Below, in pieces: positions 60,906 to 64,000 of a stretch of 64,000 nt of DNA. The position numbers were made by a program, and so were the translations under genes. Below the pieces are notes generated by a model. The model made no database searches and was not told the DNA's origin. It saw only the letters and a list, made by a program, of their open reading frames with translations. Source of the DNA: Proteles cristata cristata (Eukaryota > Chordata > Mammalia > Carnivora > Hyaenidae); assembly GCA_017311185.1 (NCBI GenBank), contig JAESUZ010001269.1:434001-498000 (forward strand), written 5' to 3'. Position 1 is the stretch's first letter, and every line of letters starts with the position of its first letter.

Positions 60906-62685
60906 TAGGCTGTTGCAGCCATGCCTGGAGCACCTGGTTCTTGGGTTAGCCTTGCAAGCAAAAATGATATTGGGTGAAGAGGGTGGGGTGGCTCTGGCAG
61001 TGGGCCTTACAAAAATCAATGCTCCAGAAGGATTTCTCGACAGAGTGATTCTCAACCAAGCCACTGGTTTTTGGGGTTTTTTTGTTTGTTTGCTTGTTTT
61101 TGTTTTTTGTTTTTTGTTTTTTTTTTTTTGGCCTGGCACACTTGTTTTCCGCTATGGCGTTAAACCTGAGCTCCGAGATTTTTGTCTTCTTCATTGAGAT
61201 CAACTCGTGCCTGTGAGATATTTTAATTCATGTTCCTTCCTTGTCTGAATAATGTACCCATAATAAATTTGTGCACTACTTTTGCTGATGAGTTACTTTG
61301 CATCTGTTATGGCTTCTTGCTTGTGTTTTTCAAAGGCTTCGTAGCCATTTAACTTCTGTTATTCATTTTCACTTTTCCATTTGTGTTTGTTCTCTTTAAA
61401 ATTCTCAGTAGACTACATGGACTAGATTGCTTGTTGTTTTTGAAATTGGTCTTCCAGCTATGCAAGTGAACACATTTTTAAGATTCATTTTCCACGGCAG
61501 ACTGTTAGTACTTAAGATATATGACTACACTGCTGTGAAGATATGTAACAAAATTCCACAAGTCCTTTGTTTGTTTTGCCTTAATACAAATTCCTCAACT
61601 CTCCAAATATGCACCTTAAGCAGGTTTCTCACATTCAGGATGGAGGTTCTTATAAGGTAAAGGTGTCATTCTTCCTTTGGCTTCTTTTTCAGACAGCCTT
61701 CTAGACTTCCTGTTTGAGTTTCAGAACAAGATTCAGACTATGAAAATGTTTTGGACTGTCCTGCAATATGCCAGAAGGGAGGAGAGGGACAGAACTGGGG
61801 AAGCCTAAAAGATCACGGTGGAAATATTCCTTCAGCAGAGATGAAGTAGGACAGGGAAGGTTCACAGAACCCACAGAAGCCAGCCAATGCAGGAAAAAGG
61901 CCATTGGTGACTTCCTCCCATGGATTCCTAGAACCTTTATGGCACAAATGCCCAGAAGACAAATTGGCTTCACAATAATAGACTGATAAAAGGGAGGAGG
62001 TCAGAGTTCTGGCATTAAGGATATCGAGGTCACTGTTGGCCAAGCAAAGGGGAGTTTGTTCTTTAAAATTACATAAAAAGGAAGGGAGTTTTGGAGGCCA
62101 TGTGAGAGAACCAGAAGACTAAGTTGGCACTGACTTAGTCTGGGAAATTTGCCACCAGAAGACCCAGGGCTCAGGGACAAAGAGAGGGAGTTGGAGGTCT
62201 GAGTGGGTCTCATATTTGCTTTGTGGGTTCTGGGAAGTATTTTAAAGTGTTTTCATTTAAACTGGGGCTTTAAGAGGAGTCTGCATTCACATCCAACATA
62301 ACTCACTCATATTAGGAAAATAAATTATGAGAACATTTCAGTGTGTTTCTTCTCATCCTGAGGCTCCCTCCCTGCCCTCGCCTTCTGCTCCAAGTTGGAG
62401 CATTACTTGCGTGTGTGATTCAGAGGGGTGAAAAATGATTTGAGCTTAGAGGTAGGTGCACCTTGAAGAAATTTTAGAAGTGTATGAGGCCACTTCTGCA
62501 GATGAACCAGTGAGAACAGAGGATCTGGATGGGGCCAGGCATCTTCCCATCCTTCTCCAGCCAGAGGTAACTGTCCACTCGTTGGCAGAAGTCATGATTG
62601 CCTTCTCTTTAATTTCTCTTTGTTTTCAAACATGGACTAACAATGAGAATTGAAGGAATTTTTAAAAACAAAAGCAAAGAAGAAA

Positions 62686-62890
62686 TACTCTGGTTGGAAC
62701 CCTGGCTTCTATGCTTCAAAGCTGTGCAATTTGAGGCAGGTCACTTAATCTCTCTTAGCCTCAGTTTCTTCATCTGCCAACTGGGAGTAATATTAGTACC
62801 TGTCTCTTAGTTATCTTGTAGCTTAAATAATACATATGAAGCACATACAACAGTATCCGGCACAGAGCAAGAGCTAAATAAATAATATAG
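62686..62890 (+). mobile_element. MIR, well preserved
   Basis: 'ttggaaccctggcttctatg', 'cacttaatctctcttagcct', 'cagtttcttcatctgccaac' and 'ccggcacagagcaagagcta'. Confidence 0.82.
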
Positions 62891-63035
62891 ATAATTATTA
62901 CCTACATGGAGAAGCATAAGAGATTCATAGAAGCCAGAGGAAAACAAAATAGCAGTATATATCAAAATCAATTCAACCATTATTAAAAATGTCATAGACT
63001 GTAGTTTCAGCGTTTCTAGGTACTATTTGCTAAGT

Positions 63036-63262
63036 CTTTTTAAAAATCTTGTTAATGTTTATTTATTTTTGAGAGAGAGAGAGAGAGAGAGAAGGCAAAC
63101 AAGCAAGGGAGGGTCAGAGAAAGGGAGATGTATAATTCAAAGCAAGCTTCAGGCTCCTAGCTGTCAGCACAGAGCCCCATGAAGAGCTGGAACCCATGAG
63201 CTGTGAGATCATGACCTGAGCCAAAGTTGGACATTTAACTGACTGAGCCACCCAGGTGCCCC
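63036..63262 (-). mobile_element. Felid tRNA-Lys SINE, antisense
   Basis: Perfect 14-base TSD actatttgctaagt at 63022-63035 and 63263-63276. Confidence 0.94.
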
Positions 63263-63941
63263 ACTATTTGCTAAGTTTTATACGAAAACTTTGTCAACGA
63301 AACTAAAAGGTACAGCATGGAACACACAAAGAACGAAAAAAATAGGAGGTGTTTTCTATCTTCAAGGAGCTTCCAACCTATTTGGAGAGATGGTCTATAG
63401 ACACGCATGGATAAAGAGTCACCAAAAGCAGACAGCAGATGGGTTCATGTTGCTTTCTGCTGCTTTGAGACTATTCTGTGCCTCTGCCAAGCCATGTTGC
63501 CTGGCAAGCAGTGCCTTCGAAAACATGAGGTGTTCTGTTCTGCTTAAATATTAGGAAGCAGTGTTATGGGAACCAAAAAAGTAACTCATCCGCACCCACA
63601 GAGATTCCTATTACAACATGCAGCCTGGCTTGACACTGACTGTGCGATGCAGCTTCCGTGCTACCACATAATGTTGTGATTCAAACACCACTGGCATCAT
63701 AATCAGCTGGCTGTTCTAGTGATAATAGTGCGTATTACAAGATAGCGGTGGCTTTCACACAATGGGGGATTGTTTTCCTCATACTTTGAAAAGCTGCCTT
63801 TAGATCAGTGGCTCAAGGTGGTCTGGTCTGAGGTCTTTGTGTTTCTCTAGGTTTTCCCTCATTGTTAGAAGACTGCTTGTCCACTTACAACATCCATTCT
63901 GTGTTTGGCCAGGAAGAAGGGAAGAATAGACAGTAGAGGGT

Positions 63942-64000
63942 GTTTTTTTTTTTAATTTTTAATGTTTTATTTATTTCTGAGAGAGAGAGAGAGAGAGACA
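63942..64000 (-). mobile_element. tRNA-Lys SINE, antisense, cut by window end
   Basis: Poly-T, 'aatgttttatttatttctga' and a (ga)n run; the rest lies outside. Confidence 0.85.

Larger units (their letters stand above)
55461..64000. other. 5' intergenic flank of RAI14
   Basis: CpG density drops to background beyond about 55.5 kb. No exon with both splice sites and a plausible reading frame was recognised. Content is SINEs, an hAT element, an L1 3' end and MIRs (listed). Nothing recognisable in about 55.5-56.9, 57.0-57.65, 59.2-59.7, 60.9-62.65 and 63.27-63.94 kb. Confidence 0.55.

Noticed and set aside
61070..61300. Possible processed pseudogene near a T-rich tract and an aataaa signal
   Set aside because: I could not match the sequence to any gene, and no TSD or A tail was found.

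Overview
This window is mammalian nuclear DNA, almost certainly from a cat-family carnivore (Felidae). The main evidence is about 35 copies of a tRNA-Lys-derived carnivore SINE. Their heads read ggggcgcctgggtggctcag and their tails read (CT)n followed by caaaaataaa; this is the felid form, not the canid one. A 3' fragment of a carnivore LINE-1, older L1, L2, MIR, hAT and MaLR LTR remnants, long introns and a single CpG island all fit a vertebrate chromosome. Nothing in the window looks bacterial or viral apart from old endogenous LTRs.

The one protein gene I can support is RAI14 (retinoic acid induced 14, ankycorbin/NORPEG), running right to left on the minus strand. Its CpG-island promoter lies at about 53.1-55.5 kb. 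A non-coding first exon ends at a GTGAGT donor at 54201-54196. Intron 1 is about 24.3 kb. Exon 2 (29935-29856) carries the start codon and the first 12 codons (MKSLKAKFRKSD) and ends at a GTAAGT donor. The next intron runs off the left edge; I found no exon encoding the next residues in 1-29855.

Layout: 1-29855 is 5' intron 2 of RAI14, full of SINEs, MIRs, MaLR LTRs and hAT fragments. 29856-29935 is exon 2. 29936-54201 is intron 1, including L1 3' ends at about 37, 39 and 51.5 kb. 54202 to about 54.4 kb is exon 1. 54546-54949 is a GC-rich minisatellite in the proximal promoter. From about 55.5 kb to the right end is 5' intergenic DNA with an hAT element broken up by four SINEs (57.7-58.8 kb), a LINE-1 3' end with target-site duplication, and MIRs.

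The most useful second-look points are the promoter minisatellite, two minimal upstream ORFs in the RAI14 leader, a young SINE just upstream of exon 2 that carries a ready-made acceptor-like tract, a recognisable young SINE subfamily, and the nested transposon block. I found no wholly new system; the long ORFs in the CpG island are composition artefacts.
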